64,000 nt of DNA from Mortierella alpina (taxonomy: Eukaryota > Mortierellomycota > Mortierellomycetes > Mortierellales > Mortierellaceae): the NCBI GenBank assembly GCA_029449245.1, contig JANATF010000003.1, positions 2,480,001 through 2,544,000 of the forward strand, in the 5' to 3' direction. Below are positions 47,128 through 58,810 of the stretch, piece after piece. How positions within the stretch are numbered: position 1 is the stretch's first letter; the number at the start of each line of letters is the position of its first letter. The notes under the pieces are model-generated. The model had not been told where the DNA came from. It saw only the letters and a list, made by a program, of their open reading frames with translations, and did no database searches. The position numbers and the translations under genes were made by a program.

Positions 47128-49496
47128 ATGGCGGTCTCATACACACCACTAAACCAACACCCGTCACCCACAGCGAGTCGCCGAGGGAGCGGGGACCTTG
47201 AGAGCAGCCATGCAGACGACTGCTCAGCTGAAAAGCCCTTTCGGATGAGCCTACGGCAGCGCCAGCTCGTGGGCCTACTCGCCTTTGCCTGGCTACTATG
47301 CCTCTATATAGCGCTTAAATTTATGGTAGGATCTGCCTTCCTTCAGCACAGCATCGAGTGGTCTGCAGTTATGGGCAAAGAGCACGGTCCAACAAAGGCA
47401 CGGACGTTGTCGTTAACGCGATTTTTTGTCTGTCTGTCCATAGGAGGCACTGCAAGCCAGCCATCACAGCCCATTACTGTTGTCCACAAACGAGCTACTT
47501 CAAACCACAGATCTTTATCATACCCTCACGTTGCCCCTTCTCCAGGTCAGCAACCGCACAGAACTCATCAGCAGCCGGTGCGGAAGCAACACGCTGGCAC
47601 CGCACTTGCTCTCATTCCTGAGCAACAACTTGGACCATGATCTGTACCCACAGGATTCGGACGTTTCGCCCCCTACGCCAGCAGCAGCCCCACGAGAGTG
47701 GTCAACGGAGAAGTATCTCTTTGCGATGGTGCTCAGGGATTCAGAAACCATCCTCCCAGATCTACTCACTCGGGTCATGGAGACCATAGCGATTTTGGGG
47801 CCAGAGCACTGCCATCTATCGATTGTGGATCATGCCTCGGTCGATGGTACACCGGCCGTGCTGGACTCGTTCATCTCCTTTCTGGAGTCGTATAATCGAG
47901 GCGCATTCTTGGAATCAGCGGCGGAGGGCAAGGAGGCGCGAGGAGTAACAGAGCAGGAGCCCAAGGTCAGCAAAAGACAGAGTCACATTTCTTATACTAT
48001 CAGGACATTGAGCGCAAGCGACGCATCATCAGAGAATGCGGCAACCATCAAGAATCTAGCCATCGAACCTCTCTTGGGCAAGCCGTCCACAGAAGCCATG
48101 GCCTTGTCGGAAGAATATACTGGCAGCGTGAGAACCAACAGCGACAGCAGCATGCTGACGACCGATCAGAAAGCTCAGGGGAAGGCGCGTTATGACAGCG
48201 TTATACTTCTTGAGCCAGCTGTAACATGTGCTGAGGACATTCTGGAACTTGTCTTTCAAAGCCGGCTCCAGAATGCTGACTTGACATGCGGCATGGATCT
48301 CCAACTTGAGGGTAAAGAATCAGACTCGAAGCTGTCGCGGATCAATCGCGAAGAAGGTAAGAACAAAGTAAAAGCGTAACTATGCAGCATCACGAATCTT
48401 GTGCAATTGAAAGGTTCTCTGACCGTGGCAACTCTTTACTCTGCATATTCTTGATACTCGCAGCCTACGATAATGTACGATTCAATCTCCGTTTCTCTAC
48501 GCGCTGGACGAAGTTGGCCATCTTTTTTTTTTTTTTTTTTTTTTTTTTCGTAGCAGCATGATAAAGTAATAACACGGTCCCTTCTTGTTGTGTTTATATT
48601 TCAATGCATAGTCAGCGACAAGAGACATCCTCGGCCACAGGCCACACAGCGATGTCGACCATCGAGACGTGTTTTCTGCCGATCAAGAGACCCAGACTCG
48701 ATTCGAGAAACGACTACCCTTTCAAGTCCAGTCTTGCTGGAGCAGCGCTGTCGTCTTGCGTCTCTCGCCCACTGTCCTATCCGCACTTCCATTCCGCACT
48801 GGTGATCCGGCTCAGGATACGACGCCCTCAGAAACACGCAGTCTGCAAGAACCAGGGCAAGAAGCAAACCATGATTGCAGTCTCACAGACGATCGAATGG
48901 TGCTGTCGGATGCTCTCTGGAAGCAACACCTAACGCAGCAACAGCAAACTTCAGGAACGTCAACAGAGTCGCAGAGTGGCCACGTTGCTCGAGTGGTCGT
49001 GGTGCCTGCAGTTCACTTTGCATCGTCGGCGCATGATTATGCACATCAGGGACTCTTTAACGGCTGGGGTCTCTGGCCCAGCACCGCTAAACAGTATCGA
49101 GACGCGCTTGAAACCAAGTTTGTGGCCATGAGCCGCCATCCCCTGTACGGCTATAGACCCTCTACCTCCAGCTACGGATATATTCCTAGAGTCAAGGAGG
49201 AGAAAGTCCAGATCGAGACGGACGACACGGCTCTGGATGGAGGAGGAGAAGGAGGAGAGGTAGGCGTCAAGGGTGGGGAGAGGTCCAAGCTGGGGGCGGA
49301 AGCCTTGAACAATAACGACGAGCTCTTGTCGCCATTGTTGATTCCTGAAGAGGAGCTCCCGTTACTCAAAGCCCGACTGGAAGACATTAACGCTGTGTTT
49401 GGAGTACAGGACATTGAGGATGCCGTGTTGACCAAGCAGGAGGCAGAGCTGATCGCTGAATGGCGGGATCGTTCGACGCAGGGGGCTGAATGTTGA
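47128..49496 (+). CDS. Golgi glycosyltransferase, GT69 family (CAP59/CMT1 type)
   Basis: Exons 47128-47325, 47444-48367, 48464-48490 and 48612-49496 give 677 aa. It is a type II membrane protein: a cytoplasmic N-tail, then the helix QLVGLLAFAWLLCLYIALKF. The catalytic region has the GT69 blocks KYLFAMVLRDSETILPDLLT, HCHLSIVDHASVDGTPAVLD, YDSVILLEPAVTCAEDILEL and LPFQVQSCWSSAVV. Fungal members such as Cryptococcus Cmt1/Cap59 act as alpha-1,3-mannosyltransferases or in capsule export. A ~100-residue Ser/Glu-rich insert lies mid-domain and a long charged tail ends the protein. The 27-nt third exon (PTIMYDSIS) is needed to join the YD...RDI motif; its donor GTTTCT is weak, so this part is less certain. 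Confidence 0.82.
48523..48548. repeat. T26 homopolymer in intron 3 of the GT69 gene
   Basis: Twenty-six consecutive T, about 60 bp before the exon 4 acceptor. Confidence 0.9.
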
Positions 49497-49501
49497 AAAG
49501 A

Positions 49502-49519
49502 GGGGGGGGGGGGGGGGGG
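49502..49519. repeat. G18 homopolymer just after the GT69 stop codon
   Basis: Eighteen consecutive G beginning six bases after the stop, in the expected 3' UTR. Confidence 0.9.
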
Positions 49520-49746
49520 AAGATTAAGAAAGAGTCCTTGCCGAAGTGAAACGATGGGACAGATAAGTCGCACATTGTAAATATCAGCAGCGAGAAAAAG
49601 AGTCCCTGCGTCGCCTTTAGTTGTATATAGAGTAGAGGCAAAGGGGTTTCGTGGTTTGGAGGGGTAGGCATCCACAGAAGCGTTATATACATTTTTGAGA
49701 ATGGCTTTTTATGTTCCTGGTCCAGACGTGACGCTAGTATATAGTT

Positions 49747-50569
49747 TCAAACCTTGACGGTCTTGATCTCGATGTTGTTTTTCAATGCGTGGGTGAAGGG
49801 GCAGATCTGGTGCGCCAACTCGGCGACCTCGTCAAACTTGGCGCCCTCCAATCCAGACTTGGCGACTCTGAGCTCAACCGCGAGCTGGAATCCTTTGGGC
49901 TGTTTGGGTCCAATGCTTACAAGGGACGTGATGGTGGTCTCGGGTGCCAGCTTCACCTTGAGCTCGCCAGCAGCGACGCCCAGGGCGCCTCCAAAGCAGG
50001 CAGCGTATCCTCCAGCGAGCAGTTCCTCAGGGTTGGTTCCTGCACCGCCTTTTCTCACACGCCCAAAAGATACAGAGAAGAAAAGGAAAACCACTTGTCA
50101 GTACGCCAAATACAATTGCGACGATACTTGAAGAAAAAAAAAAGCTTGAAACATGATACAACGAGAGTACAGTACACGACTTGCTTGGGTGAGCTTCCCT
50201 TTCCTTTACCTTTGGTGCCAAACTCCTTGGGCATATCCAGCTTCACATCGAGACTGCCGCTCTTTGTCTTGAGATGTCCGTTTCTAAAGTTTGTGTGAGG
50301 CGAAAAGAAGAGGAAAAAGAGGTTGGGTCAGTTGGGACGATGATCTTTTCCGTGAGAAAAATCACAGAAGGAACTTTTAGACGCAAAGAAACTACAAACA
50401 AACAGTGGAGCTATAAGGCGGCAAGTCATCTTTACCTAGCACCCACGACGGTGGTCTCGGCGGTGTAGATGGGCTTGAAGGACAGCTGGCGGACTGCCAC
50501 GGTGAGGGGCGCGACGGTGGCCAGACGAAGACGCGCAGCAGGGCGCATGGCGGTGCGAAGAAGAGACAT
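49747..50569 (-). CDS. OsmC/Ohr-type peroxiredoxin (organic hydroperoxide resistance)
   Basis: Exons on the minus strand: 50569-50436, 50283-50210 and 50048-49747, giving 169 aa. An Arg-rich leader without acidic residues (MSLLRTAMRPAARLRLATVA) suggests mitochondrial import. The Ohr domain has TNPEELLAGGYAACFGGALG with reactive Cys87 and HQICPFTHALKNNIEI with Cys152, the conserved redox pair that reduces organic hydroperoxides. The family is bacterial in origin and present in many fungi, so an old transfer is known for the family. Introns and codon use here are those of the neighbours, so nothing points to recent transfer. Confidence 0.93.
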
Positions 50570-52085
50570 GGTGCGTGTGTGGTGTTGTTTTTTCACGAGA
50601 GGTTGAGGTTGTATGAGAGGGGGTTGGATACTTGACAGCAGAGTGGGGAGGAGTGGGGAGGAGAAAAGGATAGCAGGATCGAAGATGTTGAAAGTGAGGA
50701 GCGAGGGAGAGGAAAGAAACGAAGTGAATTCAGCATGAGCTCATATCTCCCCCCCAACTGAGCGAGCACTTGCCGGTCACACCGGGCTCGGACTGGGCTT
50801 GCTCGATCACATCCAGCACCGCGACACCTGGCGAGGTCCGATACAAAGTTGTCTGCCACCTCCCGCAAGGTGTACATATCGTGTATACGCACACAAGTTT
50901 TATGAGCAGGCGTTTGCTGACAAAGGGGATGGAGAGGCGACGAGAGGGGCTATCACATAGCATATCCAACAGCATCAAATCCGGTGGACCACCGTTAATG
51001 AACTGGCCCGCACTCTCCGGAAATTGCACTGAGCAGGCAGCGGCTACAGCGCAACGACGCGTTCACTAGGAGACAAAGCTATGTTGATCCACAGGACGGG
51101 AATTGCAACGGAACGCTCGGAAGAGTCGATCATGTACTTATGGGATAGAGTCCGCTGCCTACTATCAAAACATGCGCTTTGCTATAATGCAATCGCCCTG
51201 TCGTGTTGCAGTCGGCTTCAAGGCGCAGCTCACCTGCGGTTTGCTGCAGGCAAGCGCACGTAAGTGGGATGCATATGGAAGTGCACCCCCACATGGCTGT
51301 GTTGAGGGAGGGAGCCAGGGAGTGAGTAGACAGGACTCTGTGCTGTTGCTGCCTCTCGTTGAGTTGTTTGAGGGACAAGAAAGAAACGAAGAGCAAGAGA
51401 GAAAAGGACCGAGCGGGCTGAGCGTGTGATCCTGAATGGAATACTTCGAATGTTTCCATTCGAGTTTGTCCAATCTCCCAACCCGCCAAAAGCGCGCCTG
51501 CAAGGTATGTCTATACAAAAAAACAATATAGGATTCTGTGTGTGTGGGCACACACGCAACCCTATTTATAGCGCCGGTCTTAGCTTCGGCCTGTCCATCC
51601 CCCATGCCGTCCTGAGCTAACGGCGTCAGAGAAGGAGCAGCGAGAGGAGGACAGGCTACGGTAGAGCCACATTGCCGGCGCGAGGATGTCCTCCAAAGAG
51701 GAGAGAGGAATGTGAGTGCGTCGAGTACAGTAGCAGTGGCGTGTTCAAGAGCGAGCGCTGGTTGGCAGTGAGCGCTGTTTCCATCTGCTTGAGCGTGCGT
51801 GTTGTGAGGTGAGTCCACCAGCGGTGCCTGAGGCGGATGGCCCTGCGTGCACAAAAGCCCTGTCAGATAAACAAAACCCAAAAAAATTGTTCTCAGTCGA
51901 CTTTTGTGCCTCCCCTTTGGGTCCCTCTCAGCACGCTGCCTGTGAGTGCTCTCTCGGCCAAGTTATATATTTCGGTGTGCGCTGTCCTTGGCCTCGCACT
52001 CGTTCCTATTCCTCTTTTCTGGTCTTCCTCCTCAGCCCATCACTCGCACACGGACTCTCTCATCTCCTCATCCCTCCCAGCAACA
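50570..52085. other. Divergent intergenic region, no gene seen
   Basis: About 1.5 kb upstream of both the OsmC gene and the CYSTM-type gene. The minus-strand frames are low-complexity. A TATA-like site is at 51964. No RNA gene recognised. Confidence 0.55.
51964..51969 (+). promoter_or_regulatory. TATA box candidate of the CYSTM-type gene
   Basis: TATATA, about 120 bp before the ATG at 52086, ahead of a C/T-rich leader. Confidence 0.45.
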
Positions 52086-53383
52086 ATGGAACAAGACAAG
52101 GGCTACTACGCATCTCCTCCTCCCCAGTACCCCCAGCAGGCTGCCTATGGCCAGCCCGCCTACGGACAGGCGCCTGGCTATCCTCCCCAGCAGCCCGGTT
52201 ACCCCCAGCAGCCCGGCTACCCCCAGCCAGCCTACGGCCAGCAGCCCTACCCTCCCCAGCAGCCCGGCGGTTACTATGCCCAGCGTAAGTGGCCTCATTC
52301 CATCTCGCCCCTCCATCCCCTCGCACGCTTTGACAATGTGCATTACTGCCCCTTCCATGTCTCAGACTCATATCTCGCGGATACTAACGTTCTTTTCATC
52401 TGTCTTCTCTTTGCCCGGGCTTTGCATACAACAGCATCCCCGCAGCAGCCCATCATTATCCAGCAGACGCATCAGCCTGCGCACAACAACAACAGCAAGA
52501 GCGATGATCTTTGCTTTGGATGGTACGTTCCGTCTCGACTAATACAAGCCCTTTTCTGCCTTTCTTTTTTACCCTGTCCTGCCCCATCGCGCCGCTCCCT
52601 CTGTTCTCCACCCCCCGCCCTTCACTTTTTTTTTTTGCATCTCTCCCCTAGTTTTTTTTGTTTTGCAACGACACACTGTCTTCGCCACACGCACACAACT
52701 CTCGGTTGCTGCTGTTGGATTGGCTGCTGTACGAACAAAGGAATTGCTCTCGCTTTCTCTGTAATTTGTGTGACAAAAAAACCTTTTTCTCGTCTTCTAT
52801 CAGATGTTCTCCAGAAAAACACCCCACTGCGAGGGGCTCCTGTTCCTCGGGTTCCTTTTTGTCTCGCGTCAGTGGCGAGTTGGAAACTACCCGAAACGAT
52901 TCTGCGGTGACTTTTGTCTTTCTCTCATATTAACGCGAAGGCAGACGATAAGCGAGTGAGAGATGGCAGCCGAGCGTGAAATTGAGAGATGCAAGATATT
53001 GCAATTGAGGCATATTTTGCGCTCTTTGCTGCTCGATCGCCTTGCTCGGCTCAGGCGGCTATTTTTCTTTTTCTTCGGTACGACAACGCCCTCAGGAGTT
53101 TTGAAAACGCAAGAATACTAACCGCTGTCTCCGTCCATGTCTGTGTTCCTGTATTTTTTTTTTAGTGCCCTTGGTGCCTGCTTGTGCTGCTGTCTCGAGG
53201 TAAGAAATTCACGCCGCCTTTTTTTTTCGTACTTTTTCTTACTAGATCGATGATGCGCTTTGCGCAAATGAGTTATTGTTGGTTTTTTTTGTACAGTGGA
53301 GACCTTTGCAAAAGAGACTGAGGACTAACTTGTTCCGTTTGTATGCATTGAATATCTTGCTTTATAGGGTCTCTGCTAAGTGA
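52086..53383 (+). CDS. Small Pro/Gln/Tyr-rich protein with C-terminal cysteine-rich module (CYSTM-like)
   Basis: Exons 52086-52284, 52435-52522 and 53166-53199 are in phase and well supported. The first encodes GYP/YGQ/PQQ repeats, the second ends KSDDLCFGC, and the third reads ALGACLCCCLE. This low-complexity head plus a short Cys-rich hydrophobic tail is the CYSTM pattern of stress-tolerance proteins at the plasma membrane. The 3' end is unresolved: the next acceptor could be at 53245 (IDDALCANE...) or 53296 (WRPLQKR...), both reading to the TGA at 53381. Those tails are longer and more basic than usual for CYSTM, so a further site may be missed. Intron 2 is 643 bp. Confidence 0.68.
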
Positions 53384-53801
53384 TAGCCCCTCATCTCTCC
53401 CTCCCCCCTCCTGGAGTCCTTGGGAGCCAACATGGTTTGCGCAAGGACAACATTCGCCACCTTCTTTTCTCTCTGCGTTTTTATATCCGTATGTCTTAAT
53501 AAACTGCTTGTACTTTACAATCAAGACTCTTGCGTGTACTGGATTTATTCTTGGCTTCAAGTTGGCTATGCTACGTGAATATAGGGTACGAATAGAAACT
53601 TATTTATAAAAAAAAAAAGAATGCTATGGTTGAGGATATAAAGAAATGGGTTCATAGAGAGAGAGAGAGAGAGAGAGTAAGAGTGGGGAGATGGAGGACC
53701 CTGCGCTTGTTATCCTTGCCTGAATGTAACGTCTTGGATGACGGTGAGATAGTTGCACGAGTACGAGATGTTTACTCTGCACTGGTGGTGGTGGAGTATT
53801 T
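53384..53801. other. Convergent intergenic region, no gene seen
   Basis: 3' flanks of the CYSTM-type and F-box genes, with an A-run near 53609 and a GA repeat. Confidence 0.6.
53656..53677. repeat. (GA)n microsatellite
   Basis: An uninterrupted GA run of about 22 bases in the convergent intergenic region. Confidence 0.85.
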
Positions 53802-55214
53802 TTAGTAAAAGTCTCCAGATTCAACCTGATCCTGCTCGTTCCACTCGGGTTGTCGCCATGGTGAAATCTTCTCCAACTTTGCTGCGGGCGAATCCAGCTG
53901 TCCGGCCTTCTTTCCTTTTGGTTTTGACCGGATGGACTTGTAAAACATCCGCTTCTCGATCTTGGCTTGAGTCTTGGCTTCTCGAGACATCTCCTTGTTG
54001 CTGTCATTGTCCTCGTCAACCGCTGAATACTCCTTGAGATGCTCCTGTGGAAGGGACTCGTTCAGCACAAGCGTTTGGAATTTCGCTGGCTTCTTGGCGC
54101 CTCTAGAGAACATTGCACGAACAAAAAAATCCAGGGGTGTGAAAACGGTATGTTAGATAGGGCTGATGTAGAAGGATCGGATCCATTAATTTCCCTATTT
54201 TGTGCATGCATTTCCCTTTTCTCTTCCCTTGCCTACCCCCCTCCTCCGCAACTGGAGCCCCTATTTTTTGCGTGCCACACATAGACGCAAGAAAATCGAC
54301 AACATATATTTTGGTCCAGGCGATCCAATTCTAGCCCCATGTGAAGATATGGTTCGCTCACTGTAAAGCTCCTTCCTGAACCAGCTCTCACCACCATCAT
54401 TCTACTGCGGCTCAAACGCGCAAAAAAAATAGCAACATGATAGATATATGATAACCTACCCTGCAACCACCTGATTCAAAGATTCGAGAGGGTCGTCCCC
54501 AAGACCTCGAAGAACCGAGTCGACATAGACCTTGCACCAGTTCCGTTTCCTGTCCGCTCTCTTCATGGCTTTGATAGGTTTTGCTGTTGTTGTCTTTCCC
54601 GCTGCCTCCTGCTTCTTGTTCAAGTTCCGTTGTGCCTGCTTCGAGAGCGGTACCATCTGATCATCCGTTGACATGTTGGAGCAAGTAGAGGACCCCGAGA
54701 AGGAGCGCATCATCTGGACACTCCGTTGCTCATGTTCCAACATCTTTTGCTTGTACCAGTCGAGCTTCTTTTTTTGTTCCGCTTCTTCCTCCTTCACAAG
54801 TCGGAACCAGACCTCGTTCATTTCTTGGCCCAGGACAACAAAGTTGTAGAATTTCCGGGAGAGCTCGGATATGATGAGCATTTGGAACGGGGGTAGACGG
54901 GCCAGGATCTGTTGCAGGGTGGTCGCAGGCAACATGGAGAAGAGGTCCCGGCGATGCTTTTTTTTGGTGCATTTCCTGTAGTTGCTTTCGTCGTAGTTGT
55001 TGTCGTCGCTGTTGTTGTCGTCGTTGTTGAGGTCGAGGCCAGAGTCTGCAGTGGGTTGGGGAGGGTTGGCTGATTCGCTGACCTGGGCGAGGGATGCATG
55101 TCTGGCAAGGGCTGATGCGGAAGCGAGAGCGGAGGGTTGGCTGGTAGCTCTTGTGCCTATTCCGGCAGTGGCGAGGCCTGTCGTTGAGGGGGTTGCTTCT
55201 ACGAGGTGTGGCAT
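53802..55214 (-). CDS. F-box protein of unknown target
   Basis: Exons on the minus strand: 55214-54460 and 54102-53802, giving 351 aa. The N-terminus is Ser/Ala/Thr-rich with an Asn/Asp repeat (NNDDNNSDDNNYDESNY). An F-box-like motif spans about residues 88-125 (LFSMLPATTLQQILARLPPF ... SRKFYNFVV). The rest is charged and coiled-coil-like (EEEAEQKKKLDWYKQKMLEH), then Lys-rich, ending in an acidic/aromatic tail (WRQPEWNEQDQVESGDFY). F-box proteins bind Skp1 in SCF ubiquitin ligases. No WD40 or LRR substrate domain is present, so the target is unknown. The first ATG after the stop-free leader was chosen; no upstream ATG suits better. Confidence 0.75.
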
Positions 55215-55530
55215 GGCGTGGTATAGTCGAGAAGGCTGTCCTCGAGGAATGCAGAGAATGAAAGTGTTGAGGGAGAGAGAGGTGTGTGTGTTTGTTGAGG
55301 TGTAAGAGAAGAAGGTTGAAAATACAAATGGCCAATGCGAAATTTTTATGACCTCGCAGGGGATTGGCCTTGGCTGCTCTTCCGCACTGTCCCTTGCATC
55401 CCCGGGTCCATTCATTTCCAGTCCAAACCATACATACAGCCATACAGTCCAAGCAGCACAAGCAGCACGGCTGGATGGTCCAAATACTAGTACAAATACA
55501 ACAGGGATATGATTATGCTCGAAGGGGACC
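55215..55530. other. Intergenic region between cyclin L and F-box genes
   Basis: 316 bp holding the promoter of the F-box gene and the 3' flank of cyclin L (both minus strand). No gene seen. Confidence 0.6.
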
Positions 55531-57005
55531 CTATGAAAAGCGAGACGCGCGGCCACTCTTGGCTACCGGGTTCGCTGCTAAACTAGCGCCATGGTTTGCA
55601 ATTCGTCCCTGCGCATCTCCGTGTGCTGCGGCAGCCTGCTGCTGCTTGCTCAAGTAAGGCTCCACTTCCTCGATGGTCAGGGGCAGTTCAGGGATTGGGA
55701 GCGTTTTGTGATAAAGGGACTTGATATGTCCCGCAATGTTCTCAATGTCCTCTAGATTTGAATCCAAAACTTCCCACCATGCTGGACTCGTTGGTAGAGA
55801 CACACCCGCCTCCCTAGCCGCTAGCCATATTACGCTGCAGGCAATGGTCGGCGGTTGGTAACAGATGTATATGCTTGTCCGCAACCTAAAAGACGGTGGT
55901 GATGACGGTTGATGATGTCAGTTTTTTGCTGCCAGAAATGATAAAGCATGATTTTGCGATCAAAGTCCCTTCTACCGCACCCGTCGTTCAGAAAGCCCCA
56001 TGCACGCTGAGGGATAGTCGGGTGGTCCGTTAGCTCGAGCACCTTGAGATAGTTGACCATGATTGCGTAGGGTAGCTGCACGTGCACAATAAAGCCGAGT
56101 TTCTTCAAAATCTGCATCTCTGCAATCACTACTGCGTTCTTTAGACTGTAAAACTCCTATTGCAGATGAAAATGAGGGTGTGAAGCAGATTCCCTTGATC
56201 AGTCCATGAAGTTGGTGCACTGCGTGGTTGCGTGGTTGCTGATACTAATCGAGTCTGAGATCCATCAATTGCCCGTTGGCGTGTGTTACCTGTTGGTATG
56301 GCACGAGAGGATCAGCGGGTCTGCGACGGAACTTCTTGCACAGGTGGTCGATTACATTGATGATATCCGTCAATCGGCATGGACATTCCTCTACTTTGGC
56401 CGCCAAGAATATTGATCCCATGCTGATGTCCTGGTAATGGCGGGAGAGATAGATGAAATGTGCCCCATTAGTCTTCTTTGCGTTTTTTTTCTGGCACCAT
56501 TTTTCCAAGTGTCAGTTCTTGACCCTGACGACAAGAAATCGCGCTGTCCAGATCGCCCAGGGCTGAGAGAGAGCACCTACTCTGACTGCAAACTTCCGAA
56601 GCGACGCCTGATAAAAGAACCGCTGAAATAGGATCTGAGCTGTTGCCATGGCGACCTGAGGGCTAGAGAGTGGAGCGACAGAGTAATGCGAAGGCGCGTT
56701 AAACAGAAGCTTCAGCTGTCTCCTGAAGAATCCTTGCTTTAATCCATGTCTCCTTGTGTTGCATCTGTTCCTTGCTTCCTGTGGTGATGGTGCATTCCAC
56801 TTTGCAATACAAGGAAAAGGTGCTGCAACGAGATGCGCCATGCTTACAGCTTGAGCAGGATGCCGGCGGTTTGGATAAGATGGCAGCCCAGCTGTCGCAA
56901 GTTGTCCTCCTGCTCCTCTGAGATGCCATCCTCACGCGAGGGTGTCCGTTGTAGTTGCTCCAGAGTCAGCAATGCATTCTGCAGCGAGAGCTTGTTGTGC
57001 GACAT
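55531..57005 (-). CDS. Cyclin L-type cyclin
   Basis: Five minus-strand exons: 57005-56848, 56662-56581, 56430-56290, 56156-55981 and 55885-55531, giving 303 aa. Motifs follow human cyclin L: LTLEQLQRTPSREDGIS, LGCHLIQTAGILLKLPQVAM, TAQILFQRFFYQASLRK, SIFLAAKVEECPCRLTDIIN, LKKLGFIVHVQLPYAIMVNY and YQPPTIACSVIWLAAREAG. Cyclin L pairs with CDK10/11-type kinases and acts in transcription-coupled pre-mRNA splicing. Animal proteins have a long RS tail; here the C-terminus is short (about 35 residues after the box) and lacks RS repeats. Exon 4 was started at CAATAG/GAG, since the nearer ACAG acceptor breaks the frame. The ATG lies 242 bp from the divergent GPI12 start. Confidence 0.87.
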
Positions 57006-57247
57006 GGGGAGGCAAAGGTGAAGCTGGCGAGGGAAGGATGCGCGAGCTTGAATCCAACAGACACAAGAGGCGGAAGAAAAGGGCTGGAAGCAAAAGTGGC
57101 TTGTCAAGGATCAGCACTCATGCATTGCAATTAGAGAGCACTTTTTGACTGTTGAGCATCGTTTGGTCCTTCACTTCTGCTCCACCATCCAATCTCCTTT
57201 CTTTACCCCTCTTCTTCTTCTCTACTCTATCCTTACAGCTACACTCC
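57006..57247. promoter_or_regulatory. Bidirectional promoter between cyclin L and GPI12
   Basis: 242 bp between divergent start codons. The GPI12 side ends in a C/T-rich leader. No clear TATA box. Confidence 0.5.
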
Positions 57248-58582
57248 ATGCTGCTCTACGCCTTCTACGCGTTGCTGATCTCAACGCTCGGCGCATATGC
57301 GTTCTTCAACGGCCGCTTTCTCAAGACGCCCATGAAAAAGACCAGCATCGTGCTCGTGATTGCGCATCCCGACGATGAAGTCATGTTCTTCGGGCCCACC
57401 CTCGCAGAGTTGACACGACCAGAGCATGGAAACACCGTTCGCGTCTTGTGCATGTCGAGTGGTAAAACAGAGGAGGACAAATGCGGCTCTGCTGCCTTTT
57501 GCTTGAAAATAGCCCCGAGAAAACAACCACTGATCCATGATCATTGCATCTTATTCTTTTGTCGGCGCGATAGGAAACCACGATGGACTCGGAGAGGTCA
57601 GGAAGAGAGAGCTTGTGGCCAGCTGCAAGTCCTTCGGTATCCGCGAGTCTCATGTCACCATCTTGGAGCGCGAGTACGTCCACTGCATGCATAGACTTTT
57701 TTCACCTGCGAGGCCGACGCGATGCGCTTATCCTCAACTGGAACTATTAGGGAGTGAGAAGAGACCCTAATCAACACATTGTTATATCTCAACAATTTAG
57801 TGAACTGAAGGACGGCCCTAACGAGCTCTGGGATCCCTCCCTTGTCGGCGATCAGATGAATCTCCACGCCAAGAAACACAACATTGAAACTGTAAGGGAT
57901 TCGTACAATGTAACACGTATCCTCCTCGTCCGACATGGATCGCCATTGCTAACTCACCGTTGCCTCTTCCCGTGTGTTCTTCCTCTCTCTCTTTTTTTTT
58001 TTTGCAGATCATCACCTTTGACGAGAAGGGTGTCTCTGCCCACACCAACCATATCGCCTGCTACGTGGGATTGACGTATGAAAACACCCCGTGCATCGTA
58101 AAGGCAGCACAAACGCCAGTTCGTCTGAACATTGCTTTTTCTGACCATTGTCCTTTCTCTCTCCTACCCCTTCTACGTATACTACGCTGGATCGTGTCTA
58201 CAAACTTAGATATTTCATCCACACTTTCAAGGATCGCACCCCAGTCAAGACCTGCTATGTCCTCAAGTCCATCTCGTTGCTCAGAAAGTACATTTCCGTC
58301 ATGGATCTGCCCTTCACCATGCTCATGACTGAAGCCCTCATGCCCTTGCTGTCGCAGTGGACTGGCATCGGCGGTGCAGCAGCTCTGGTGGGCGGTCAAA
58401 ACTCGGCCACGAACAGGATCAATCTTCGCCCGCTGGAACTGTTGTTTGTGAGCTCGCCAAAGGCCATTGCTCAAGCGAAGGGTGCCATGGAGAAGCACGA
58501 GTCTCAGATGGTGTGGTTCAGGAAACTCTATGTCCTCTTCTCGAGATACATGTCCGTCAACGAGTTGAGGAGGGTGATGTAG
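57248..58582 (+). CDS. GPI12: N-acetylglucosaminyl-phosphatidylinositol de-N-acetylase (PIG-L/Gpi12)
   Basis: Exons 57248-57461, 57574-57673, 57801-57891, 58008-58075 and 58210-58582 give 281 aa. One N-terminal helix (LLYAFYALLISTLGAYAFF) anchors it in the ER with the enzyme facing the cytosol. The metal/active-site motif is AHPDDEVMFF (H40, D42, D43, E44), followed by SSGNHDGLGEVRKREL and SAHTNHIACY with the second metal-site histidines. It removes acetate from GlcNAc-PI, the second step of GPI anchor synthesis. The C-terminus WFRKLYVLFSRYMSVNEL matches the family. All expected catalytic residues are present. Confidence 0.95.
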
Positions 58583-58810
58583 AAACATAAAAGGTGTTTG
58601 CTTCTGGTAACAACTTGAGAAAGCTTTGCGACATTGGCCGAATCAAAAGTTGAATACGACAACGGAAAGTAACGATTTTTTTTCTTTCGTCTTTTGATGC
58701 GAACTAGGAGATAAAATAACTAAATGCCAGAGGAGGAGGATGAAAATGAATATTGTAAAAGCGTATATATGGGAACAGAAAGGTACAAACGGAGGGGACA
58801 GCAAAGTCCC

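Noticed and set aside
51837-52910. 357-codon frame running through the CYSTM-type gene
   Set aside because: It reads through clear introns (GTAAGT at 52285, GTACGT at 52523). The real start is the ATG at 52086.
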